This document shows, one piece after another, positions 30,951 to 40,000 of a stretch of 64,000 bases of DNA (position 1 is its first letter; each line of letters opens with the position of its first letter). The translations under genes and the position numbers were made by a program. The notes beneath the pieces were generated by a model. The model had not been told where the DNA came from and ran no database searches. It worked only from the letters and a program-made list of their open reading frames with translations. Source of the stretch: Chloroflexota bacterium (GTDB lineage: Bacteria > Chloroflexota > Anaerolineae > Anaerolineales > Villigracilaceae); the NCBI GenBank assembly GCA_016234555.1, contig JACRBJ010000074.1, positions 49,986 through 113,985 on the forward strand, given 5' to 3'.

Positions 30951-31060
30951 GTCATTGCGAGGAGGGCGTACTTCCCGACGAGGCAATCCCTCTATGCTGT
31001 CATTCAAATAAATCATGTCTCACCCCGAAAATATTCTTTCGCGGGTGAGTTTGTTTTTAG
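30951..31060. repeat. Degraded palindromic repeat copy
   Basis: GTCATTGCGAGGAGGGCG and GAGGCAATCC are the same family as the intact element inserted in alr. The right half is broken; CTCACCC and GGGTGAG form a separate small hairpin, and GGCAATGACC closes the region. Confidence 0.5.
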
Positions 31061-31128
31061 GGGCAATGACCTGCTGACTTGCAAAATCGTTGAATCAAAT
31101 GTCTTTGCGTGTCGGTTATACTCGAACC

Positions 31129-31581
31129 ATGCAGCCCATCATTCGATTATATAAGCCCGAAGATTTTAATGATATTACCCGCCTGTGGTTTGACGCGGAA
31201 ACTGTCGCCATGCCTCACCTTATGAAGCGCATGGGGCATACACTCGACGACGCGCGTGAGTACTTTCAACGAGTCGTTGTGGCTGAGTGCCAAATTTGGG
31301 TTTATGAACAGGATGGCGTTCCGCTTGGCTTTTTTGCCATTCAGGGCGACTTTATGGATCGCCTGTATGTTGACCCTGCATATCATCGTCGGGGCATTGG
31401 ATCGGCATTGCTAATGAAGGCTCGTCAACTTTTGCCGAAGCATATCTGGTTGTATACCCATGTCGCAAACAAAATGGCGCGTTCATTCTATGAAAAACAT
31501 GGCTTCGTCGCTGAAAAATTTGGTGTCAGCCCTGATCCTGAATCTGAACCCGATGTCGAATATCACTGGCGGGCGAAGTAG
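31129..31581 (+). CDS. GNAT family N-acetyltransferase
   Basis: About 150 residues. MDRLYVDPAYHRRGIGSALL is motif A with the R-R-G-I-G acetyl-CoA loop; FYEKHGFVAE closes the fold. Substrate unknown, possibly an amine or protein N-terminus. TATACT at 31117-31122 lies six bases before the ATG, suggesting a leaderless mRNA, though no -35 is obvious. Earlier in-frame starts at 31090 and 31099 are less convincing. Confidence 0.78.
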   Translation: MQPIIRLYKPEDFNDITRLWFDAETVAMPHLMKRMGHTLDDAREYFQRVVVAECQIWVYEQDGVPLGFFAIQGDFMDRLYVDPAYHRRGIGSALLMKARQLLPKHIWLYTHVANKMARSFYEKHGFVAEKFGVSPDPESEPDVEYHWRAK

Positions 31582-31582
31582 T

Positions 31583-31617
31583 GTGACGCACTTTCTGAGG
31601 TGGGATAAAATAGCGCC
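31583..31617 (+). promoter_or_regulatory. Leaderless promoter of alr
   Basis: GTGACG at 31583-31588 and TAAAAT at 31606-31611, spacer 17; six bases separate the -10 from ATG 31618. The mRNA should begin at the start codon. Confidence 0.6.
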
Positions 31618-32811
31618 ATGCGTCCAACCTATCTTGAAGTCAACCTCTCCCAACTCAAACAGAATCTCGATAACATCCGCGCGAAAGTTGCGCCCGCAAA
31701 AGTCCTTGTCGTCCTGAAAGCCAATGCCTATGGTCACGGTGTGGATGGCGTTGCGCCCTTTATTGCCCCTTTTTCCGATTACATCGGCGTGGCAATCGTG
31801 GAGGAGGGGATTCACCTGCGGAAGATGGGCATCACGAAACCGATTCTGGTAATGGGTGGGACTCTGCGCGAACAGTTGCCCGACTTCTTCGAGCATGACC
31901 TGACCCTTGCGGCTTCCTCTCTCGACCTGTTGGCTGCCGCTGACCAGTTGGCAGAGTCCACCCGCAAGCGGATCAAAGTTCACCTGAAGATCGACACCGG
32001 CATGGAACGCATCGGCGTCCGCGAATACGAAGCCGAACCATTGATCGAGAAATCTCTAGCGTGTAGCCAATTTATGAAAGTGGAGGGGATTTTTACACAC
32101 TTTGCCAATTCCGAAGTTATGTCATTGCGAGGCGATGCTCTTTCGCCGAAACAATCTCCAAATTTGCAGGAGATTGCTTCGGGCGAAATACAAGAGCGCC
32201 CTCGCAATGACATAGTTAAGTCATCCCTCCAACTCGAACGTTTTCAGGAAGTCCTGTCCATTTACGAAAAGTTGAGCGAGCCGCATCCCGCCATTCGGCA
32301 CATGGCGAATTCGGGCGCAACCTTATCCCTGCCGGAAAGTTATTACGACATGGTGCGCCCTGGTGTTTTGTTCTACGGAGTCTATCCCGCGCGGAACATC
32401 AAGAAGACGATTGAAGTTAAACCCGCGATGACCTGGAAATCGAGGGTTGTGTTTAGCAAAGTCACCCAGCCCGGACGTGCTGTCAGCTATGGGTCGTTGT
32501 GGCAGCCTGAGGCGGAGTCCCGAATCGCCACCGTCCCGTGCGGATATGCCGACGGGTATTTCCGTCGGATCACGAATCAAGGACGGGTCGTCATCAACGG
32601 TAAATCATATCCGCAGGTGGGACGAGTCTGTATGGACCAGTTCATGGTCAATATCGGTATGGATGATGTCAGGGTCGGAGACGAAGTCACGTTGATGGGC
32701 GGTGGCATCGCCCCCGAAGAACTGGCAGACTGGGTTGGCACAAATGAATACGAGGTGATGACAAATATCAGCGCCCGCGTGCCGAGGGTGTTTGTGGGTG
32801 GGGTACAATAG
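31618..32811 (+). CDS. alr: Alanine racemase with an in-frame palindromic insertion
   Basis: 397 residues. VLVVLKANAYGHG holds the PLP lysine; GYADGYFRR, GRVCMDQFMVNIG and VTLMGG are the classic C-terminal motifs. It makes D-Ala for peptidoglycan. Residues ~167-199, between HFANSE and SSLQLERF, are an extra 33 residues encoded by a 99-bp palindromic element (flanked by AGTTA at 32115 and 32214) not seen in ordinary alanine racemases; removing it restores a normal alignment. It sits in the surface region near the HF motif of domain 1, so it may be tolerated as a loop. Confidence 0.9.
   Translation: MRPTYLEVNLSQLKQNLDNIRAKVAPAKVLVVLKANAYGHGVDGVAPFIAPFSDYIGVAIVEEGIHLRKMGITKPILVMGGTLREQLPDFFEHDLTLAASSLDLLAAADQLAESTRKRIKVHLKIDTGMERIGVREYEAEPLIEKSLACSQFMKVEGIFTHFANSEVMSLRGDALSPKQSPNLQEIASGEIQERPRNDIVKSSLQLERFQEVLSIYEKLSEPHPAIRHMANSGATLSLPESYYDMVRPGVLFYGVYPARNIKKTIEVKPAMTWKSRVVFSKVTQPGRAVSYGSLWQPEAESRIATVPCGYADGYFRRITNQGRVVINGKSYPQVGRVCMDQFMVNIGMDDVRVGDEVTLMGGGIAPEELADWVGTNEYEVMTNISARVPRVFVGGVQ
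32115..32218. repeat. 99-bp palindromic repeat inserted in alr
   Basis: Perfect 15-bp terminal arms TATGTCATTGCGAGG (32118-32132) and its complement (32200-32214), with further inner pairing (CAATCTCC/GGAGATTG). Direct AGTTA repeats at 32115-32119 and 32214-32218 look like a 5-bp target duplication. The unit is 99 bp, exactly 33 codons, and open in the alr frame. Confidence 0.85.
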
Positions 32812-32820
32812 ATAAAAACA

Positions 32821-32847
32821 AGGTGACAGTCAAAAAGACTGTCACCT
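32821..32847. terminator. Hairpin between alr and lspA
   Basis: AGGTGACAGTC, AAAAA loop, GACTGTCACCT: a perfect 11-bp stem. On the plus strand the tail is GATATTT (poor U-tract); on the minus strand it would be TTGTTTTTAT. Could reduce readthrough or stabilise the alr mRNA end. Confidence 0.55.
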
Positions 32848-32868
32848 GATATTTGGAAGAGGTGAATT

Positions 32869-33474
32869 TTGAATCAGAAGGTAAAAGATTATTTGGTTTT
32901 GTTCGGCGTGGCTGGTACAATCATCGCGCTCGACCAGTGGACGAAGTGGCTGGTGCGCGAGAACGTTGCGTTTGGCGCGCAGTGGCTTCCTGAATGGTTG
33001 ATGTGGCTCAGCCCCTATGCGCGGATTGTCCATTGGTACAACAGCGGCGCGGCGTTTGGTATGTTCCAAAATGGGAATTTGGTGTTCACCGTTCTCGCCA
33101 TCCTTGTGATCATTGCCATCATCTATTATTTTCCGCAGGTGGAAGCCGAAGACTGGACATTGAAAGTGGCAATGGGACTGCAACTGGCTGGCGCGGCTGG
33201 AAACTTGGTCGACCGCCTGTTGATGGGCAAGGTGACGGATTTTATCTCCGTCGGAAGTTTTCCTGTGTTCAACGTGGCGGATTCTTCCATCACGGTTGGG
33301 GTGATCGTCCTGTTGCTTGGTGTGTGGTGGAAGGAGCGGCAGGAGCGCAAGGCGGCAGCCAGTGGTCAGTCATCAGCAGCCAGTGAACAGTTATCGGTGG
33401 ACAGTAATCAGTTGTTGGTAAATGGCAATCAGTCATCGGTTGAGGGCGAACGGTCTTCCCATGTCGAAGGATAA
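32869..33474 (+). CDS. lspA: Lipoprotein signal peptidase II
   Basis: 201 residues, starting at TTG 32869 behind GAAGAGGTG. Four transmembrane helices; GNLVDRLLMGKVTDF and FNVADSSITVG carry the two catalytic Asp. It cleaves signal peptides of prolipoproteins after Lgt action (lgt is at 48451). The last ~35 residues (GQSSAASEQLSVDSNQ...) are not part of the enzyme: they are encoded by a degenerate 7-bp tandem repeat (33357-33450), so the tail is repeat-derived. Confidence 0.92.
   Translation: MNQKVKDYLVLFGVAGTIIALDQWTKWLVRENVAFGAQWLPEWLMWLSPYARIVHWYNSGAAFGMFQNGNLVFTVLAILVIIAIIYYFPQVEAEDWTLKVAMGLQLAGAAGNLVDRLLMGKVTDFISVGSFPVFNVADSSITVGVIVLLLGVWWKERQERKAAASGQSSAASEQLSVDSNQLLVNGNQSSVEGERSSHVEG
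33357..33450. repeat. Degenerate 7-bp repeat encoding the LspA tail
   Basis: About a dozen heptamers ending mostly in CAGT or related (AGCCAGT, GGTCAGT, CATCAGC, GAACAGT, GGACAGT, AATCAGT). Being in frame, they encode a Ser/Asn/Gln-rich C-terminus. Same repeat style as the intergenic tracts elsewhere in the window. Confidence 0.75.
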
Positions 33475-33521
33475 CCCTTGCGCCCATCTCCTGTTTCCCT
33501 GTCTACCTGTGTACATTCCCC

Positions 33522-34442
33522 ATGAGTGATCGAATCGAAAAGTTCATTTACGAAGGTGAAAACGCGGAGCGGCTTGACAAGTTTTTGGTCAGCCGCTTTG
33601 CTGAATTTTCACGCGCCCGTTTGCAGGGTTTGATCGCCGATGGTTTTGTTTCCGTGAACGGCGTCCCTGCAAAGAAATCGGGACAGGCAATCGAGCCCGG
33701 TGCGGAGATCGAAGTGCGCGTCCCTCCACCCGTGCCGACGGAGCTTGTGGGGGAGGATATCCCGCTCGATATTATTTTTGAAAACGACGACCTGATTATC
33801 GTCAACAAACCTGCGGGCATGGTGGTGCATCCCGCCGCCGGGCATGACTCTGGCACGCTGGTCAATGCCGTGCTGGGATATGACCCCGAAATGGAGGGCA
33901 TCGGCGGCGAGGAACGCCCTGGACTGGTCCATCGGCTGGACAAGGAAACCTCAGGTTTGATCGTCCTTGCCAAAAACGAACGCGCCCATCGCTGGCTGCA
34001 AGACCAGTTCCGCCTGCGGAAGGTAGAGAAAACATACCTCGCGCTGGTGGATGGCAAACCGCCCACACCCACTGGGCGGGTGGAAGCGTCCATCGGGCGT
34101 GACCCAAGTCACCGAAAAAAGATGGCGATTGTCCCGGAAGGCAAGGGGCGTGAGGCGGTCAGCGAATATAAAACGCTGGAGACGTTCAAAGACCACACGT
34201 TGCTGGAGTTCCATCCGCACACGGGACGCACACACCAGATCAGGCTGCATTGTCAGTTTTTGGGATGCCCGATTGTGGGAGATGCGATTTATGGCAGGAA
34301 GAATCCCACTGTCGAAATCAACCGTCACTTTTTACATGCCGTGCGACTGAAAATTATCCTGCCAAATGAAAAGCAACCGCGCGTGTTCGAGGCGGAATTA
34401 CCGGGGGAATTGAAGAAAGTTTTGGAAGACGTTCAACGTTAA
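33522..34442 (+). CDS. rluD: RluA-family pseudouridine synthase
   Basis: 306 residues: an S4 domain (~15-80, ERLDKFLVSRF) and a catalytic domain with HRLDKETSGLIVLAK holding the catalytic Asp. The RluD-type specificity is a guess based on length and S4 domain. It isomerises uridines in rRNA or tRNA. The final residues (DVQR) fall in an ACGTTNA heptamer tract. Upstream, two CTGTxTAC octamers abut the start and no ribosome site is evident. Confidence 0.88.
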   Translation: MSDRIEKFIYEGENAERLDKFLVSRFAEFSRARLQGLIADGFVSVNGVPAKKSGQAIEPGAEIEVRVPPPVPTELVGEDIPLDIIFENDDLIIVNKPAGMVVHPAAGHDSGTLVNAVLGYDPEMEGIGGEERPGLVHRLDKETSGLIVLAKNERAHRWLQDQFRLRKVEKTYLALVDGKPPTPTGRVEASIGRDPSHRKKMAIVPEGKGREAVSEYKTLETFKDHTLLEFHPHTGRTHQIRLHCQFLGCPIVGDAIYGRKNPTVEINRHFLHAVRLKIILPNEKQPRVFEAELPGELKKVLEDVQR

Positions 34443-34456
34443 ACGTTTAACGTTTC
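34429..34456. repeat. ACGTTNA heptamer tract
   Basis: ACGTTCA, ACGTTAA, ACGTTTA, ACGTTTC in perfect 7-bp register, spanning the end of the RluA-family gene and the leader of the aldolase gene. Confidence 0.75.
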
Positions 34457-34467
34457 AGGAGAGAAAC

Positions 34468-35502
34468 ATGAACTACACAGACCTTCGTTCCGATACCGTT
34501 ACCAAACCAACGCCCGAAATGCTGGAGGCGATGGCGACTGCCGAGGTGGGGGACGATGTTTACATGGACGATCCGACCATCAATGCCTTGCAGGAGAAGG
34601 CGGTGGTGATGCTTGGCAAGGAGGATTCGCTCTTCGTGCCGTCTGGGACGATGGGCAACCTGCTGGCTTTGCTGACCCACTGCCAGCGGGGGGATGAGGT
34701 CATCGTTGGCGACTGCTCGCACATTTACGCCAACGAAGCCGGCGGCATGTCTGCGCTGGGCGGGATTCATCCGCGCCCGGTTAAAAATCAAGCCGACGGT
34801 ACGCTGGCTTTGGACGATATCCGCAACGCCATCCAAACCGAGGATGTACATCACACCATCACGCGGCTGATCTGTCTCGAAAACACGCAGAATATCTGCG
34901 GTGGGGTTGTGTTGTCACCAGAGTACACGCAGGAAGTTGGGAAGATTGCCCGCGAGAACAACCTGTCCCTGCACATCGACGGCGCGCGGATTTTCAATGC
35001 GGCTGTGGCTTTGGATGTGGATGTGAAGGAGTTAGTCGCGCCGGCAGACTCGGTGATGTTTTGTCTGAGCAAGGGGCTGGTCGCGCCAGTTGGGTCGATG
35101 CTGGTCGGTTCGCAAAAATTCATCAAGCGCGCGCGTCACCTGCGGAAGATGCTGGGCGGCGGGATGCGTCAGGTGGGGGTGCTGGCGGCGGCTGGACTGA
35201 TTTCGCTGGAGAAGATGACATGGCGGCTTGGGCAGGACCATGCCCGGGCGAGGATTCTCTTCGAGGGGTTGAATCAGCTTCGGGGTCTGAAACTGGACGC
35301 GAGTCCCGCTTCAAACATGGTGTATTTCAATCTGCTGGATGAAGTCCGGTTGAGCGTCAATCAAATCGTAGAAGAAATGAAAAAGCGCGGCGTGCTGGTG
35401 GATTGGGCGGGACCGCGCCGCTTCCGCCTGGTGACGCATTACTGGGTGGACGATGCGGGAGTGAAAAAAACGCTGGAGGCGTTTGCGCAGGTGTTGGGGT
35501 AG
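34468..35502 (+). CDS. ltaE: Low-specificity L-threonine aldolase
   Basis: 344 residues. LRSDTVTKPTPEML opens the family; HIDGARIFNAA and FCLSKGLVAPVGS (PLP Lys) are diagnostic. It cleaves threonine or allo-threonine to glycine and acetaldehyde. CAGGAGAG precedes the ATG. Convergent with the GGDEF gene: two bases separate the stop codons. Confidence 0.9.
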   Translation: MNYTDLRSDTVTKPTPEMLEAMATAEVGDDVYMDDPTINALQEKAVVMLGKEDSLFVPSGTMGNLLALLTHCQRGDEVIVGDCSHIYANEAGGMSALGGIHPRPVKNQADGTLALDDIRNAIQTEDVHHTITRLICLENTQNICGGVVLSPEYTQEVGKIARENNLSLHIDGARIFNAAVALDVDVKELVAPADSVMFCLSKGLVAPVGSMLVGSQKFIKRARHLRKMLGGGMRQVGVLAAAGLISLEKMTWRLGQDHARARILFEGLNQLRGLKLDASPASNMVYFNLLDEVRLSVNQIVEEMKKRGVLVDWAGPRRFRLVTHYWVDDAGVKKTLEAFAQVLG

Positions 35503-35504
35503 GG

Positions 35505-37049
35505 TCACGCTTCTGTGGATACGGTTTCGATTTGATCCCGTCCGCGGTTTTTGGCAACGTAAAGCCGTTTGTCGGCGAGGTCGATCAGACTGGTGATGTC
35601 GTCTGTTTCAGCGGGGAAAACGGCAATGCCCTGACTCACCGTCGGGAGGGGAATTGTCAGTTGTTCGGCGTTCTTTATTTTCAGGGAGGCCATCGTTTCA
35701 CGGATGCGTTGGGCGACCTGAACCGCCTGTTCCTTGCTGGCATTTGGCAGCGAGACGCAAAATTCCTCGCCGCCCCAACGCCCGACTGCGTCGGTGCTTT
35801 TGACGTGCTGGCGGATGACGTTGCACAGGCTGATAAGTACTTCATCCCCGATGAGGTGACCAAATCTATCGTTATAGTGTTTGAAATAATCGATGTCGAG
35901 CATGATCAGGCTGAGCGGCTGATTTTGTTCGCGACAGGTTTGCGCCTGTTCCTGGATGGTCTTGATGAAATAACCGTGATTGTAAACTTCGGTCAGGCTG
36001 TCGAGTTGAGCCTGTTTTTCCACGAAGGCATGGTGATGGGCGTTGTCGAGGGCGAGCGCGGCGCGCTGGGCAATGTTTTGGAGCAGGTCCATATCACTGC
36101 GGTCAAATGCGTAAGGACGATAGGAGGATATGGCAATGGCGCCTTCGACATGGGAAGCCCGCATCGACACTCCCATCCACGAGAGGGTGGGTTTATTATC
36201 CTTTCCGACCGTGACGACCTCCACATCATCCAATTCGATTCTATCCCGCAGGTTGGGCAGGAAAAGCCCCTGCTGGTGGGTGATGATCCAGTTGCAGAGC
36301 GTGCCTTTTTTGTCTATCCATACATCCTGAAAATATTCGCCGTCGTCGTAGAGCAGTTCCAGGTGTAACTGGTCGTCGTGCAGGGTGGCAACGTAATAGG
36401 CGTCCGCCTCCAGTGCGTTTTGGATGGCGGCATTGAGCAGGGCGAAAACCTGTTTGGTTTCCAGCGTGGAGGCGATTTGCCTGCTCAACTCGTTGATGAC
36501 TTCGAGTCGTTTGATGCGCAGGAGCGCAATGTTTCTTAATTGCTGGACGGTCTCGATCCCGACAAATACGGTAATCGCGAGCCCAAGGTGTGTGATCAGC
36601 TCATGCAGCGGCAACCCACTGGATAGATTTATGATGAATTGAAACGCGACGACGCCGAATAAAAGCACATGCGCGGGACCGCGACTGGCAAGCAGGGAGG
36701 CGGACAGCGCCGAAATGAAAACCAGGGCATAGATCAGGTGGTTGATTTCCTTCGGAAGGAAATAACTCCAAATGCAGAGGATTGCGGCGGCAAACAGGGC
36801 GTTTGTCCATACCCAGCGCAGTTTACCGGTCTCCAGGTCGTGGATGATGTAATAGAATATGATCTGGAAAATGTAGAGGGAACCGCAAAGCACAAGCCAG
36901 ATTCCTTGAACTGGACTCGCAATCTGGAAGTTGGTCAACGACGAGGCAATTGTTGCACCCGACAGCACGATGCCCACGATCACGGCAGGCAGCAAGGAAA
37001 TCAGGTGCTCCTGCGGGGTGAATCCGCTGCGCTTGACCTTATTCTTCAT
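35505..37049 (-). CDS. Membrane GAF-GGDEF diguanylate cyclase
   Basis: 514 residues from ATG 37049. About five or six transmembrane helices (residues ~15-165), a GAF domain (~195-335), then GGDEF (~345-510) with GRWGGEEFCVSLP, so the active site is intact. The I-site position nine residues before reads KSTD instead of RxxD, so product inhibition may be weak. It makes c-di-GMP. It overlaps the 3' end of the HD-GYP gene by 11 bases, so cyclase and phosphodiesterase are translationally coupled. Confidence 0.88.
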   Translation of the reverse strand: MKNKVKRSGFTPQEHLISLLPAVIVGIVLSGATIASSLTNFQIASPVQGIWLVLCGSLYIFQIIFYYIIHDLETGKLRWVWTNALFAAAILCIWSYFLPKEINHLIYALVFISALSASLLASRGPAHVLLFGVVAFQFIINLSSGLPLHELITHLGLAITVFVGIETVQQLRNIALLRIKRLEVINELSRQIASTLETKQVFALLNAAIQNALEADAYYVATLHDDQLHLELLYDDGEYFQDVWIDKKGTLCNWIITHQQGLFLPNLRDRIELDDVEVVTVGKDNKPTLSWMGVSMRASHVEGAIAISSYRPYAFDRSDMDLLQNIAQRAALALDNAHHHAFVEKQAQLDSLTEVYNHGYFIKTIQEQAQTCREQNQPLSLIMLDIDYFKHYNDRFGHLIGDEVLISLCNVIRQHVKSTDAVGRWGGEEFCVSLPNASKEQAVQVAQRIRETMASLKIKNAEQLTIPLPTVSQGIAVFPAETDDITSLIDLADKRLYVAKNRGRDQIETVSTEA

Positions 37050-40000
37050 GCTGTTCCAGCGTGATTTCTCCGCTTTGCTCTTTGAGTACTTGCTCGAATA
37101 TTTCGACGATGTGCGGGTCGAACAGGGTTCCGGATTGTTCGCGTAAATACTGGACAGCCTCTTCCTCTGAAATCTTTTGCCGGTAGGGACGGTTGCTTGT
37201 GAGGGCATCAAAGGCATCCGCGATCGAGAACATGCGCGCCAGGATCGGGATCTCCTCTCCGCGCAAACCGTCCGGATACCCCGTGCCGTCCCATCTTTCC
37301 TGGTGGTGGCGTATGAGAGGAATCGTATCTTCGAGGAAGGGAATGCCGTTCACGATCTTTGCGCCGATATCGGGGTGACGGCGCATCACAATCCACTCTT
37401 CCTCGCTCAGGCGGCCGGGCTTGTGCAGGATGGTGTCGCTGATGCCGATCTTTCCGATATCGTGCAGCAGCGATCCGCGTTCCAATACTTTTAACTGCTC
37501 GCGTGAAAAGTTGAGGGCTTGTCCCATCCTGGCGGTCAACCGGCTTACGCGCGAGCTGTGACCTTCCGTCTCGCGGTCGCGCGCATCCAGGGCGGACATG
37601 AGCGCGGCGAGGGTCTGATCGTAAGTCACCTCGAGCTTGTCGTACGCAGCCTTGATTTCCGCCGCCTGCCGCCGCGATTCGACCAGCAGCACCGAACGCT
37701 CCAGCGCAATCGCCGTTTGGTTGACCAGTGCCTGCAGGTCGTTAGGGTTGGACGTGGATTTATGCACCTGGTCTTCCGGAATGTCCATCCACAGAATTCC
37801 GTACTTCAGGATGGAGGTCTGGATGGGAAGGCAGGCGCGCATCATGGAATTCCCCTGCGACATGAAGATTGGTTGACCCGATGCCATTGCATCCTTGATG
37901 ATTTCTGCCGGGTGTTCCCGCCCGGTGTGGATGCCGGAGGCGTCGATTTGCGCTTCGGCAACGGTATTACCTTCCTTGTCGAAGAGCAGGATGCCTGTTA
38001 TGGCGCTTTTGCCAATTTTGTATGCGGTCTGGACAATGTCCAACGCGGTGTCCTGCAAATTATCCGATTGGATGATCTGGGTGCTCAGGCGGTAGAGCAG
38101 GGAGGTTGTCCGCAGTGAACCGCGCAATTCCTGTTGAAGCCAGGTGCTTTCAAACGAACCTCCCGCCTGGATGGAAAGAAGCTCAGCCAGCGACTGGTCG
38201 TTTTCATTGAAAAAGACCTCGTTCTGTTTTCCGAAGGCAAGGATGGTGCCGATGCTCAAACGGTGCCAGCGAATGGGAATGGCGAGCATGCTTCGCAGCC
38301 CGGCATGATCCATGACAAGGTGCGAGGTGGGGGGGTATTTTCTGATGTCGCGGACACGGAAAGGCTGAACCGCCTGAAATCCCATTTGGATCAATGCTTC
38401 GGAACTCTTGGAGGTTTCAAGCGACTTAAGCAGGTGTGGTGCTTTGCCCGAAGAAGCGCTTTGGGTGGAATTTTGTTCCTGTCCCAGATGGATTTGAACG
38501 TAGGTGAACCTGGCTTGCAAGATCTCCCTTGAAATGGATGCCACTTCGCTGATGGTGGTTTCGGGCTGCACCATCGCGGATAGCTGGCTGCCAGTTTGTA
38601 CCATGGTCATCAGGCGCTGGTGATACCTGGATCGTTCCCAGGCGCGCACCAGTTCCGCCGCCGCCATTTCCGCGAGCCAGATATCACTGCTCTTGAAGGC
38701 ATTGACCGTATCACTGCTTAGCGCAATCGCCCCGTTGACGTAACCGTTGAATATCAACGGGATGACCACCGCCGACAGGCTCGGCTCGTTCTCGAAGTGG
38801 ATGTAGTCCGCATCCAGCCTGATGTCGCTGACGACCTGTGTTTTTCTTTGACGTACGGCGCGTCCCAGCACGCCTTCCGAGACGCCCTGGCGAAAGCCGG
38901 GTGGAATGAGATTGATGTGTTTTCCAGCTGCGGCGAGCAGCATGAATCCCTTCTGATCCGGTTCATGGATGAATAGGCAGGCAAGGTCGCAATGCAGGGC
39001 GCGCTCGATTGAGTTGACGGTCAGTTGCGCCGCCACGGGCTGGTCAAGCTGGTTTTCGAGCTGCTGGCTCAATTCGATCAACAGGCTGACCTGCACGTTG
39101 CGATTCTTTTCGTTTGCCAGTTGATGGGTAAGCATGTTGATCTGGTCGGATTGTGCAGACACGCGGATTTGCAGCGCATCGCGGGTCCGGGTGAAAGGCT
39201 TGATGTAACGCAGCAGCCTGGCATTCCACAGCAACAGACCTGTTTCGGCGGGCTGGTCGATGTCCTCGTCGGTGCGCATCAGTTCATTCATCAGCCCGTT
39301 TACCGTCATGATGATCGTGACGAGTTCGTAATATAGGATGGCCAGGATCATGGCAAAGAACAAAAATGCCGCGCTGCGTGTGGTAATGAGCGCCGCCACC
39401 TCATTTGTAAGGCGGAGGTCCATTACAGTCAGCAATGACCACAGGAAGATGAGCAGGGTGGTTCCCAGGGTGCTTGTGATCTTGACAGCCCGGTTTCCCA
39501 GAATATCGTTATCGGGCAGCCGCAACCGCTCCCATGGGAAAAAATCGTTGAGTAATATCATCACAATGAAGAGACCGGGCGCCGCAAGATGCGTGACCGA
39601 CATCTTCGGCAAAAACACAAGACACCACCCAACCCAGGGGACAATCTGTACGCGTGAGAGAATTGCCCCGATCCTTTCGGGGAAGAACTTTACCCTGATC
39701 GTCTCGAAGAGGGCGGTGATGAGAAAAAGACCCGCCAGGATGTTTTTACTGGAACCGATATTGAACTGGGTATATTCGCCGCCGGACGTCGCCAGATAGA
39801 TGCCGCTTGAAAACCCGGTCAGCACAAAGGTCAGCCAAAGCAGGTCGACGTGGGCTAATCGTTCCTTTAACGGGGTAAGCAGCGCCAGTTGCATGATCGC
39901 GGTAAAGCCGAAAATGAGTCCCTCGATGTAATATCCAGCCTGGAAGAAGAACAAGGTTGCGCCAAACATGAACAGCGTCGACAGACCATGTAATACCCGG

